A stretch of 64,000 bases of DNA, taken from contig NZ_OY781365.1 in assembly GCF_963676815.1 (NCBI RefSeq), positions 4,870,501 through 4,934,500 on the forward strand. The letters are read 5' to 3'. Shown one piece after another: positions 55,110-63,166 of this stretch. The DNA is from an uncultured Draconibacterium sp. GTDB taxonomy: Bacteria > Bacteroidota > Bacteroidia > Bacteroidales > Prolixibacteraceae. How positions within the stretch are numbered: the first letter of the stretch is position 1; each line of letters begins with the position of its first letter. Made by a program: the position numbers and the translations under genes. The notes under the pieces were generated by a model, which saw only the letters and a list, made by a program, of their open reading frames with translations, ran no database searches and had not been told where the DNA came from.

Positions 55110-55976
55110 TTAAAGATGTTTGGCAAACTCTTTAATCCAGCTTTTTAATGTTTCGCTTATTTCCGGGTCTTTCAAACCAAACTCAAGGTTGGTTTTCAGG
55201 AAACCCATTTTATCGCCAATATCGTAGCGTTTTCCGTCGAACTTTAAGCCGAACATCGGGTGTGCTTTTACCATATCGCGCATGGCGTCGGTCAGTTGAA
55301 TTTCGTTGTTTTTACCGGGAGTGGTGTTTTCCAGGTAATCGAAAATCTCAGGTGTAAATATGTAACGACTTGCGATGGCCAGGTTTGATGGAGCCTCTTC
55401 TGGCGAAGGTTTTTCGATCCATCCGTTTGCTTTATAAACATCGTCAGAAATAGGAGTTCCGTCAAGAATTCCATAGCGGCTTACCATTTCAGGTTCCACT
55501 TCTTCCATAGCCACAACCGAACCGCCGTGTTCATTGTACACATCAATCAGTTGTTTGGTAATGGGGCCTTGTCCCTGAACCAGTGTGTCGCCCAGAAGTA
55601 CGGCAAACGGTTCGTTGCCCACGTGGTATTTTGCGTGAAGTATGGCATCGCCCAATCCGTTCATTTCTTTTTGCCACACAAAATGAATGTTGGCCAGGTT
55701 GGAAATGCCTTTTAGTTTTTCCAGCATTTCGTAATTTCCTTTTCTTTCCAGCGATTCTTCAATAATCGGATTCCTGTCGAAATGTTCTTCAATGGCACGT
55801 TTCCCTTTTCCGATGATCATCAGAATATCGGTTATCCCGCTGGCAACCGCCTCTTCAACTACATATTGAATAACAGGCGTATCGATAATCGGGATCATTT
55901 CTTTAGGTTGCGATTTTGTGGCCGGCAAAAAACGGGTTCCGTAACCTGCTGCCGGTATAACTGCTTTTTTTATCAT
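55110..55976 (-). CDS. galU: UTP-sugar-1-phosphate uridylyltransferase (GalU type)
   Basis: The 288-residue nucleotidyltransferase starts KKAVIPAAGYGTRFLPATKS, with the Lys-rich KEMIPIIDTPVIQYVVEEA and the later LLGDTLVQGQGPITKQLI. It makes UDP-glucose from glucose-1-phosphate and UTP. It lies 3 bp after a glucuronokinase-like gene, so it may also (or instead) use glucuronate-1-phosphate, closing a UDP-GlcA salvage route. That second activity is inferred from context. Confidence 0.9.
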   Translation of the reverse strand: MIKKAVIPAAGYGTRFLPATKSQPKEMIPIIDTPVIQYVVEEAVASGITDILMIIGKGKRAIEEHFDRNPIIEESLERKGNYEMLEKLKGISNLANIHFVWQKEMNGLGDAILHAKYHVGNEPFAVLLGDTLVQGQGPITKQLIDVYNEHGGSVVAMEEVEPEMVSRYGILDGTPISDDVYKANGWIEKPSPEEAPSNLAIASRYIFTPEIFDYLENTTPGKNNEIQLTDAMRDMVKAHPMFGLKFDGKRYDIGDKMGFLKTNLEFGLKDPEISETLKSWIKEFAKHL

Positions 55977-55979
55977 GTT

Positions 55980-56981
55980 CTAATTGTTGACAATATTGGG
56001 TTTTATAACTTCAATTCCTTTTCTGCTCAGGGTGTTATGCAAGTTGTTAAACATTGTTCTGTCGGTGTAAGTGCCAATAATCGCACCTCCCGAACCTGTG
56101 AATTTTGCACTGGCACCAACCGAGCGGGCCAGTTCTACCATTTCAATGTTTCCTTTCGAGATATTGATCGTTTTCCGTCGCAGATCAAAATTCTCGTTTA
56201 TCAGGTCGTGCATGCTTTGGTAGTCGTTGTTACCTAATGCAACCTTAAAATCCTCGGTAATTTGTCCCCAGCGCAGCATGGCCTGCAACACTCTCGGGTC
56301 GCCAATTTCAAAACGAGCTTTCAGGTTGTTATGCACCACTTCGGTTCCTTCCGACAGGTTTTTTCGGTAAGCAATATAAAAATGCGGAAAGTTTTTGGCG
56401 TCGAGTTCCTGGTATTCGCCGTAACCACGGCTTTCCATCAGGTCGCGGTCGAAATCCATACAAACCGGACATTCATAAGCCTGCGCCACACGATCCTGTA
56501 AACCGGCAGCAATCCCCAATTCTTCCGTTTCAACAGAGAGGACAAGGTTGGCAAAAACCGGTTTCGGAATTTTAACTTCATAAAACATACACAGCGCCCG
56601 TAAACAGGCCGTAATAATGGCACTCGACCCGGCCAGCCCTAAACGAAACGGGATGTTCGATTTATAACGAATGGTAAAATTCCGGTCGTCGAGTTTAATG
56701 TTGTTGGCGGCACAATACTCATAAAATATCTTGATCATGGCTTTCAACAAACGCATTCCTCCGTAGTAACCGGCCAGGTTTACATCTTCAACCAGTTCCT
56801 TAATGCTGTTAAAATTTGTACCATCCAGCCGCTCGGGTAAAATTTGTAGCTCGGGTGTTTCGTAAAGTTGCACGCGCGCCTCGAAATTGGAAAACAGGAA
56901 AGCGATCGTTTTACCAAAATAGCCGTCGGAGGGATTGCCAATAACGGCAGCTCTGGGGTATGAATATGTTTCGAATATCAT
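55980..56981 (-). CDS. GHMP kinase, glucuronokinase-like
   Basis: The 333-residue GHMP kinase has PRAAVIGNPSDGYFGKTIAF at the N-terminus, close to plant glucuronokinase, the phosphate-binding P111-F-R-L-G-L-A-G-S-S-A121, and a C-terminal SAKFTGSGGAIIGTY. Glucuronokinase makes glucuronate-1-phosphate from free glucuronate and ATP. Other sugar-1-kinases of this superfamily are possible. It precedes galU by 3 bp and is divergent from the DUF1593 gene. Confidence 0.82.
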   Translation of the reverse strand: MIFETYSYPRAAVIGNPSDGYFGKTIAFLFSNFEARVQLYETPELQILPERLDGTNFNSIKELVEDVNLAGYYGGMRLLKAMIKIFYEYCAANNIKLDDRNFTIRYKSNIPFRLGLAGSSAIITACLRALCMFYEVKIPKPVFANLVLSVETEELGIAAGLQDRVAQAYECPVCMDFDRDLMESRGYGEYQELDAKNFPHFYIAYRKNLSEGTEVVHNNLKARFEIGDPRVLQAMLRWGQITEDFKVALGNNDYQSMHDLINENFDLRRKTINISKGNIEMVELARSVGASAKFTGSGGAIIGTYTDRTMFNNLHNTLSRKGIEVIKPNIVNN

Positions 56982-57175
56982 TCAGGTTATTTTTGCAGGT
57001 AAAACTAACACTTTTTTATTTTTTGCCGAATTACCCCGCTAGCGAAATGGCAAATGCGGGTTTTGTATCACTGGCAGGGAAGAACTTTCAGTCATCTATC
57101 CGGCCTGTTGCTAATTTTTCTATATTTATAAGCGTGTTGAGACAGAAATAAAACAACTAACTAAACCATATTACT

Positions 57176-58738
57176 ATGAATCAAAAAAGATTTTATATTT
57201 CCATTTTCAAAACAATTCTTTACAGTGTGGTGCTGTTTGTATTGTTTAGCGCCTGTACCCAGACAGAACAGCCCAAAGAACAACCCAAACCACGCGTGGT
57301 AATTACCTGTGATCCGGAACTGGACGACAATAACTCACTGATTCGTTTTCTGTTGTACAGTGCCGATTTTGATGTGGAAGGTCTGGTTTATGCCAGTAGT
57401 CAGTACCATTGGAAAGGCGACGGGAAAGGAACAAAGTGGTTTGTTGACGGGCGCGAATATACCCGCTTCGGGTTGGACTACGGCCCGATGGAACGCTGGC
57501 GTTGGTCGGATGACGAACGTTTTATTCACGATGCTGTGGATGCCTATGAAAAAGCTTATCCCAACCTGAAAGTACACGACCCGGATTACCCGACGCCCGA
57601 ATACCTGAAATCAAAAATCCGCTGGGGAAACATCGAATTCGACGGCGATATTTCAAAAGATACAGAAGGTTCGGAGCTGATAAAATCGTTGATGATGGAC
57701 GATATTCCGGGACCGCTGTTTATAACCGCGTGGGGTGGGGCAAGTACCATTTCAAGAGCGCTGAAATCAATTGAGGATGCCTATAAAAATACGTCGGAAT
57801 GGGAGGCCATAAAACAAAAAGTGTCGGATAAGGTAAAGCTGAGTTTATCGGGCGACCAGGACGATACTTATGCCAATTATATTCAACCCAACTGGCCCGG
57901 TATCGAGGCGCTACAGTATGGTGGCGTAAATGTTGGTCTGGGCTACAATGCGCAGGCAAGTGCAAAGCCCGGGTATGCTTTTTATTACACGCCGGAGTGG
58001 GTGGAAGCCAACATCTCTGTCAAAGGGCCGCTCGGCGAAATTTACCGCGTGTGGGGCGATGGCAAACAGATGGTAAAAGACGATATTTTCGACTTTTTTG
58101 GTTTTTCGGAATACACCGCCGATGAATTGCGTGAAATGGGATACATTGTTTGGTGCCCCATTCAGGAGAAAGGCGCTTTTTTGGGGGAAGGCGATACGCA
58201 TACTTTCCTGAATTTTATTGACAACGGATTACGTGCCTATGAAGATCCGGCTTATGGCGGATGGAGTGGCCGGAAAATAGAAACGCCCATATCATTTACT
58301 ATGCAGGGCGATTCCATTTCGTGGTCGGCGTTAAACAGAAGAGCGCCCGAAACCGATTTCCCGGAGTTCTTCCCGGCAGTTCAGAACGGTTTGGCGGCCC
58401 GTTTTCAGTGGGCAGTAACTTCGGATTATAATGCAGCCAACCACGAGCCGGTAATCGATGCACCGCTCAGCATTGCGGCAAAACCCGGCGAAACGGTGAA
58501 GTTAACGGCCGAAGTTTCCGATCCTGACGGAGATGAGGTTTCGCTGAACTGGATGAAATTTAATGTGGGCTATAAAGGCGCTGTTGAAATTGAAAATCCA
58601 CAGTCGGCAGCGGCATCAATTGTTGTTCCCGACGACATCGAACCGGGGCAAACCATTCATCTTATCCTTGAAGCCGTTGATAACGGGAAGCCGGCATTAA
58701 CGCATTACCAACGGGTAATTGTAACTATCGAGGAATAA
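57176..58738 (+). CDS. DUF1593/Sde182-like nucleoside-hydrolase-fold lipoprotein
   Basis: 520 residues with a lipobox (FVLFSACTQT, C27). The DUF1593 domain begins PRVVITCDPELDDNNSLIRF, which keeps the Asp-rich motif of nucleoside hydrolases, and contains VEGLVYASSQYHWKGDGKG. The C-terminal about 85 residues are an Ig/cadherin-like domain (KLTAEVSDPDGDEVSLNWMK). Family members occur in polysaccharide-degrading loci (Sde182, cellulose-binding). Glycan binding or hydrolysis at the cell surface is likely. It is divergent from the glucuronokinase gene (194 bp between). Confidence 0.85.
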   Translation: MNQKRFYISIFKTILYSVVLFVLFSACTQTEQPKEQPKPRVVITCDPELDDNNSLIRFLLYSADFDVEGLVYASSQYHWKGDGKGTKWFVDGREYTRFGLDYGPMERWRWSDDERFIHDAVDAYEKAYPNLKVHDPDYPTPEYLKSKIRWGNIEFDGDISKDTEGSELIKSLMMDDIPGPLFITAWGGASTISRALKSIEDAYKNTSEWEAIKQKVSDKVKLSLSGDQDDTYANYIQPNWPGIEALQYGGVNVGLGYNAQASAKPGYAFYYTPEWVEANISVKGPLGEIYRVWGDGKQMVKDDIFDFFGFSEYTADELREMGYIVWCPIQEKGAFLGEGDTHTFLNFIDNGLRAYEDPAYGGWSGRKIETPISFTMQGDSISWSALNRRAPETDFPEFFPAVQNGLAARFQWAVTSDYNAANHEPVIDAPLSIAAKPGETVKLTAEVSDPDGDEVSLNWMKFNVGYKGAVEIENPQSAAASIVVPDDIEPGQTIHLILEAVDNGKPALTHYQRVIVTIEE

Positions 58739-58846
58739 TACGGATTAGTGCTTCTTCCGCTGCAAAAATCTGTTTTGTACCTATGTCGTTTTCCTGACAG
58801 CCAGTTAAAACGTATTTGATTGGTTGCCCACTTAGTTAATGCCCAT

Positions 58847-59094
58847 CTAAAAAGCGTTTGGTACCAGCAACTCCGACCTGTTCATCGGAGAAAACGCCTT
58901 TGAAACCAACTTTAGTCACCTGTGGGCGTGAAAAAACGTGTTTTAAACCGACTTCAGTTACCTGTGGGTGCGATAAAATACGTTTGAAAGCGTCAACAGG
59001 TGCTGGGGACGTAAAAAAATGCATTTGAAACCGGTTTCTGTTAGCTGGGGACGTAAAAAAACGCGTTTGAAATCAACTTCGGTCACCTGTGGGA
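58847..59094. repeat. Degenerate ~42-bp tandem repeat (about six units)
   Basis: Units start near 58847, 58888, 58930, 58972, 59011 and 59053. The shared core reads AAAAACGcgTTTGAAA, then aACTTcrGT and ACCTGTGGG. Units are 39-42 bp and diverged; the first is the weakest. On the minus strand the repeat reads as 14-residue units (QVTEVGLKHVFSRPQ) without a credible start, so I treat it as non-coding. Confidence 0.7.
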
Positions 59095-59166
59095 GGTTTA
59101 AAATCAGTTAGTTAGCTGTTTGTGTGAGAGTGTTGAGTATTGGAAAGCCGCGTGTGGTAAGTCTTT

Positions 59167-59254
59167 GGGGCTAAAGCCCGCTTTCGAGGGCTATGCTTAG
59201 CCCCGGCATTAATGCCGGGGTTAGTGATACTGATGACAAACAGGGCTTTAGCCC
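59167..59254. repeat. Cluster of REP-like palindromes
   Basis: GGGCTAAAGCCC (59168-59179) and its reverse complement GGGCTTTAGCCC (59243-59254) flank a GGGCTA/TAGCCC hairpin (59188-59203) and a perfect 20-bp palindrome CCCCGGCATTAATGCCGGGG (59201-59220). The layout is that of bacterial REP/BIME elements. A REP-associated transposase gene lies 1.7 kb away at 60934. Confidence 0.75.
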
Positions 59255-59388
59255 TTAAAGCTGTTTTACCCATTCTTTTTAATCAATTCATCATTTCATA
59301 TTGTTTTGTTTAACAGGAATATTAACTTTAATGCATTAAAAACCATAACCGTTGAATGCTCTCTTAGCTATAAGATTTTTACAAAAGG

Positions 59389-59459
59389 TTGGGTTATACA
59401 CCCAAAATGGTGTTATAACCCAAAGTGATATAAGAAAAGTAACCCAATGTTTTGGGTTA
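59389..59459. promoter_or_regulatory. Four-site TTGGGTTA inverted-repeat cluster
   Basis: TTGGGTTATA (59389-59398) pairs with TATAACCCAA (59414-59423), and TAACCCAA (59440-59447) pairs with TTGGGTTA (59452-59459). The four sites lie 40-110 bp before the start of the barrel protein. They look like a multi-site operator or two stem-loops. The rest of 58739-59498 holds only the two repeat elements listed separately. Confidence 0.5.
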
Positions 59460-59498
59460 TACGTACGTTGTGGGTAACCCTAAAAAAAACCAAAGACC

Positions 59499-60059
59499 AT
59501 GAATAGATTAAACAGATTTATGAAGAGGAACATAAAAGGAGTATTATTGGTAAGTCTCATTCTCTTATTTTTTATCTCTAATGGACAGGATAAAATGTAC
59601 GAAGTCAACGTAGGAACTAGTAGTTTTGATGCATTTTCGTTAAGATACAAATTCGGAAACGAAAATAGGCTGTTCAGGATTTCTACTACACATTTGAGTT
59701 ACCAGAATAGGGACTTGAACGGTTCAGAGGAACAAAAGAAGTACATGAGCCTTGGGCTAATGATGGGAATGGAATTCCCGAAGTGGGCAGTAAAAAGAAC
59801 AGTCGAATATTATTATGGTTTTGAGTTTGGCGGGGAATTTTCCAGAGCTTTTGAAGTAGATGAGAACCATTATACCTTTCGTGTTAATCCCGTTTTAGGA
59901 GTTTCATACTACTTTAACAAGGTACTTAAATTGGGAGTGGAAGTCTCGCACGGTCTCTATTATCAATTAGATGATTATTCAGAAAATACTACAGTGAAAA
60001 ATTATGGTTTTAATATATCAAATGGTTTTGCCGAGATTCTTCTCGGCTTCAGGTTTTGA
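59499..60059 (+). CDS. Small outer-membrane beta-barrel-like protein
   Basis: 186 residues with a signal peptide (hydrophobic about 14-28, cleaved near SNGQ). Amphipathic beta-strands alternate through the rest (VNPVLGVSYYFNKVLKLGVE), and the C-terminus is FAEILLGFRF, ending in Phe as outer-membrane barrels do. The size fits an 8-stranded barrel. I do not recognise a specific family. ATG 59520 (second Met) is an alternative start. Confidence 0.68.
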   Translation: MNRLNRFMKRNIKGVLLVSLILLFFISNGQDKMYEVNVGTSSFDAFSLRYKFGNENRLFRISTTHLSYQNRDLNGSEEQKKYMSLGLMMGMEFPKWAVKRTVEYYYGFEFGGEFSRAFEVDENHYTFRVNPVLGVSYYFNKVLKLGVEVSHGLYYQLDDYSENTTVKNYGFNISNGFAEILLGFRF

Positions 60060-60174
60060 TGATATTCGATAGCCATAGGTTGCCTTTATTAAATTAAAGT
60101 TTAGCATGATAATCAAAAGCCAACACATAACAATTTGTCATATGGCAGGCAGGGTTTTCAGCGGTCTAACACTC

Positions 60175-60189
60175 CCGATTGCATCGGGC
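60175..60189. repeat. Short GC-rich hairpin CCCGAT-TGC-ATCGGG
   Basis: A 6-bp perfect stem with a 3-nt loop lies in the 175-bp gap before the 60235 gene. It may be a REP fragment or a weak terminator for the barrel gene; no T-tract follows. Confidence 0.35.
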
Positions 60190-60234
60190 CACCCGTTAAC
60201 TTATAATTGACCTTAACAAACAATAATAAAACGG

Positions 60235-60852
60235 ATGCGAAAAGGAAATAGAAATCTTTGGGCTTTGGGAGTTTTATTGGGTTCGATACTGGCTTATACC
60301 GGTTGGACCGGATTTGAAACTCGAACCTTGTTTATGGGTAAAACCGGCGAGATTTCCGGAAAAGTAATCGATGTATTTCCAAATGACGAAGTACAGAGTT
60401 ACAGTCGCAAAATAAAATATATTTACGCAGTAGGAGACAACTTTTATGTTGACTTTAAAAAGCTCGGAACAAAAGATGCAAAGCAGGAAATTGGGAATGA
60501 TTTGAAACTGATTTATTCGCTTAAAAATCCGGAAAGACATAAAGTCAAAACACTCGCTTCAAATTATGACAATTCGTTCGGGAAAAAATATTATGCCACC
60601 GGCAACGATGGTTATATGGAGCTGCACCTGATTAACGGAGTGTTCAAATACAAAGGATTTGCACAAGGAGGTAAAATGATTCATGACTTTGTTGGAGAAT
60701 ATGAAATCATCAACGACTCCATAAAATTCAAAAATTATGTATTCGGGAGTGACAGCACGTATAAAAACAGACCAGAAGTATTTGTGGTTTCACCGGACAA
60801 TGACCGGGAATTAGTCGATTTAACCACCAAACGGACTTTTAAAAGAATTTAG
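60235..60852 (+). CDS. Membrane-anchored protein with DUF3592-like part
   Basis: 205 residues with one N-terminal hydrophobic segment (LWALGVLLGSILAYTGW). The middle part (ISGKVIDVFPND to LKLIYSLKNPERHKVKTLAS) recalls DUF3592 proteins. The C-terminal half (about 110-205) is beta-rich with no match I recognise (LHLINGVFKYKGFAQGG). The function is unknown. Confidence 0.55.
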   Translation: MRKGNRNLWALGVLLGSILAYTGWTGFETRTLFMGKTGEISGKVIDVFPNDEVQSYSRKIKYIYAVGDNFYVDFKKLGTKDAKQEIGNDLKLIYSLKNPERHKVKTLASNYDNSFGKKYYATGNDGYMELHLINGVFKYKGFAQGGKMIHDFVGEYEIINDSIKFKNYVFGSDSTYKNRPEVFVVSPDNDRELVDLTTKRTFKRI

Positions 60853-60933
60853 TTGTTGTGATTGAACGATTGGTGTGAATATGCCCGGCTGCTGCGCGAT
60901 TCTATCGCGTTCCTTTTTTGATGAAAAATAACC

Positions 60934-61533
60934 ATGCCCGACAAATTCAGAAATAAATATCGTATTTCGTCTGCCCGGTTGCAAAATTGGGATTATGGCC
61001 GTAATGCGGCGTATTTTGTTACCATTTGCACGAAAAACCGCGAACATTATTTTGGCGACGTTGTGGATGGGAAAATGCAATTATCGGCAATTGGTAAATT
61101 GGCCGAAACCGAATGGTTAAAAACATTTGATTTGCGCCCTGATATGAATTTAACCATGGGTGAATACGTTATTATGCCGAATCATTTTCATGCCATAATT
61201 ATAATTGGTAAAAATGAATATAATACCGATGACGGCCCCTGTGGGGATGGCCATGTAGATACGCAATGCATTGCGTATCTACCACCAACGTCACAACCAT
61301 CACAACCGCCGCCGGCCAACCAATTTGGTCCGCAACGTAAAAATTTGGCATCAATAATACGTGGTTTCAAAATTGGGGTAACAACACGTGCCCGAAAAAT
61401 CAATCCCCATTTTGCCTGGCAATCGCGGTATCACGATCATATCATCCGAAACAATGATTCGTTTGAACTTATCTGTAATTATATCCTTTCAAATCCCGAA
61501 AATTGGGATGTGGATCGCCATAAAACCGATTAA
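60934..61533 (+). CDS. REP-associated tyrosine transposase (RAYT, IS200-like)
   Basis: The 199-residue protein has the Y1-transposase pattern: NWDYGRNAAYFVTICTKNRE, the HUH-type H84-F-H86 in YVIMPNHFHAIIII, and the candidate catalytic Y183 in CNYILSNPENWD. All expected catalytic residues are present. Single-copy RAYTs nick single-stranded DNA at REP palindromes. Residues 108-117 are encoded by a perfect 28-bp palindrome, and about 95-130 forms a Pro/Gln-rich low-complexity insert not needed by the fold. REP-like palindromes lie at 59167. Confidence 0.9.
   Translation: MPDKFRNKYRISSARLQNWDYGRNAAYFVTICTKNREHYFGDVVDGKMQLSAIGKLAETEWLKTFDLRPDMNLTMGEYVIMPNHFHAIIIIGKNEYNTDDGPCGDGHVDTQCIAYLPPTSQPSQPPPANQFGPQRKNLASIIRGFKIGVTTRARKINPHFAWQSRYHDHIIRNNDSFELICNYILSNPENWDVDRHKTD
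61255..61282. repeat. Perfect 28-bp palindrome inside the RAYT gene
   Basis: The two 14-bp arms (GTAGATACGCAATG and its reverse complement) meet without a loop. The outer four bases are GTAG/CTAC, resembling the GTAG tetranucleotide that RAYTs recognise beside REP hairpins. A second small hairpin, CCCC-TGT-GGGG, lies at 61236-61246. Confidence 0.85.
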
Positions 61534-61663
61534 TAATCACGATGAAATAATGACCCCTCCAATAGCGCCGATTTATAATCCGTGCCCCGGTTGTTATTGT
61601 TACTATTTCCGTTAATTTTATACCTGTTTATTACACTAACTAAATCAGCTAAAACAAATCAAA

Positions 61664-63076
61664 ATGAAAATCAAATTTGATATTCAGCATGTTTTACCGC
61701 TCTTGATATTATTTGTGTCAGCATTTGCTTGCACGGCACCACAGCCGGAGGAGAGCCGGCAAAAGCCAAATATCATTGTAATTTTTGCCGACGATATGGG
61801 CTATGGCGATGTAGGGGTTTTTGGCCATCCTACCATTAAAACGCCTCACCTCGACCGACTGGCTTACGAAGGGCAAAAGTGGACCAACTTTTATGTGGCA
61901 GCACCGGTATGCACACCATCGCGCGCGGGCTTACTCACCGGTCGTTTACCCATACGCTCCGGAATGTGCAGCGATACCGGAAGCCGGGTGTTGTTCCCCG
62001 AATCAACGGGAGGACTTCCTGAAAGCGAAATTACCATTGCCTCGGCCTTAAAAAAAGCAGATTATTCAACCGCCATTATCGGGAAATGGCACCTGGGGCA
62101 TTTACTGCCTTTCGATCCCAATTCGCATGGTTTCGATTACTATTTTGGAATTCCGTACAGCAACGATATGGACCAGACATTACCGGAAGGGGTATCGTAT
62201 ATTGAAGCGTGCTCGAATCCGAAAGACGGCTATTTTAACGTGCCTTTAAAACGCAACCGCGAAACCATTGAGCAACCTGCCAACCAGCATACCATTACGC
62301 AACGTTATACCGAGGAAGCGTTAAAATACATCGCCGAACATAAAGACGGACCGTTTTTTCTGTATATGGCTCACTCCATGCCTCATGTGCCGCTTTACCC
62401 GTCGGAAGATTTTAAAGGCAAAAGCCTGAGAGGAACGTACGGCGATGTGATTGAAGAAATTGACTGGAGCGTGGGAAAGGTGATCGATGCCTTGAAAGAA
62501 AATGGTTTGGATGACAACACGCTGGTGGTGTTTACCTCTGACAATGGCCCCTGGCTGATGTTCAACGAAAATGGCGGCAGTGCCGGTTTGTTGCGTGGCG
62601 GAAAAGGCGGAACGTATGAAGGCGGAATGCGGGAGCCAACTGTTTTCTGGGGACCGGGAATGGTTGATCAGGGAGTGATTACCGGACTGGGTACGACCAT
62701 GGATCTGCTTCCAACGTTCTGTAGTATGGCCGGTGTGGAACTTCCAAACGACCGCGTTTACGATGGTTACGATATTTCTTCGGTGATTTCGGAGAAGGGC
62801 GAATCGCCGCGTAACGAAGTGATTTATTACAGGGGGCAACAGGTGTATGCGGTACGAAAAGGAGCCTACAAAGCCCATTTTATCACCCAACCGGCATACG
62901 GTGGAGGAGGTCCCACTGAAAGGGAAATCCCGGAATTGTATAACCTGAATGTTGATCCGTCGGAGAAATACAACATTGCGGAACAACACCCTGATGTAAT
63001 AAGAGAACTAACGGAACTGATGGAAGCACATAAAAAGACGGTGGTTCCGGTTGAAGATCAGTTGGTAAAACGTTAG
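61664..63076 (+). CDS. Sulfatase lipoprotein (formylglycine-dependent, arylsulfatase A-like)
   Basis: 470 residues with a lipobox (SAFACTAPQ, C23). The S1 sulfatase core has metal ligands D43-D44 (IVIFADDMGYGD) and the maturation motif C83-T-P-S-R87 (VCTPSRAGLLTGR), whose Cys becomes formylglycine. GKWHLGH and VVFTSDNGPW supply further active-site residues. It removes sulfate esters from a glycan at the cell surface. A sulfatase-maturating enzyme is not in this window. It forms a pair with the next sulfatase gene. Confidence 0.93.
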   Translation: MKIKFDIQHVLPLLILFVSAFACTAPQPEESRQKPNIIVIFADDMGYGDVGVFGHPTIKTPHLDRLAYEGQKWTNFYVAAPVCTPSRAGLLTGRLPIRSGMCSDTGSRVLFPESTGGLPESEITIASALKKADYSTAIIGKWHLGHLLPFDPNSHGFDYYFGIPYSNDMDQTLPEGVSYIEACSNPKDGYFNVPLKRNRETIEQPANQHTITQRYTEEALKYIAEHKDGPFFLYMAHSMPHVPLYPSEDFKGKSLRGTYGDVIEEIDWSVGKVIDALKENGLDDNTLVVFTSDNGPWLMFNENGGSAGLLRGGKGGTYEGGMREPTVFWGPGMVDQGVITGLGTTMDLLPTFCSMAGVELPNDRVYDGYDISSVISEKGESPRNEVIYYRGQQVYAVRKGAYKAHFITQPAYGGGGPTEREIPELYNLNVDPSEKYNIAEQHPDVIRELTELMEAHKKTVVPVEDQLVKR

Positions 63077-63166
63077 GCGTTTTGCAACGCTCTCTGTTCT
63101 TTTGAACAAGGCGAGTATCATTCAAGGGAATCAAGTTTGAAACAGAACCATTAAAACTAAACCATA

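Noticed and set aside
58836..59024. 62-codon minus-strand ORF with 14-residue repeats
   Set aside because: It is only the translation of the 42-bp tandem repeat. Unit lengths vary (39-42 bp), there is no credible start region, and the array continues past the ORF.
58847..59094. Possible CRISPR array
   Set aside because: The units are contiguous and diverged, without unique spacers of constant size, and no cas genes are in the window.
61188..61403. Minus-strand ORF within the RAYT gene
   Set aside because: It is antisense to the conserved transposase and partly the mirror reading of the palindrome.
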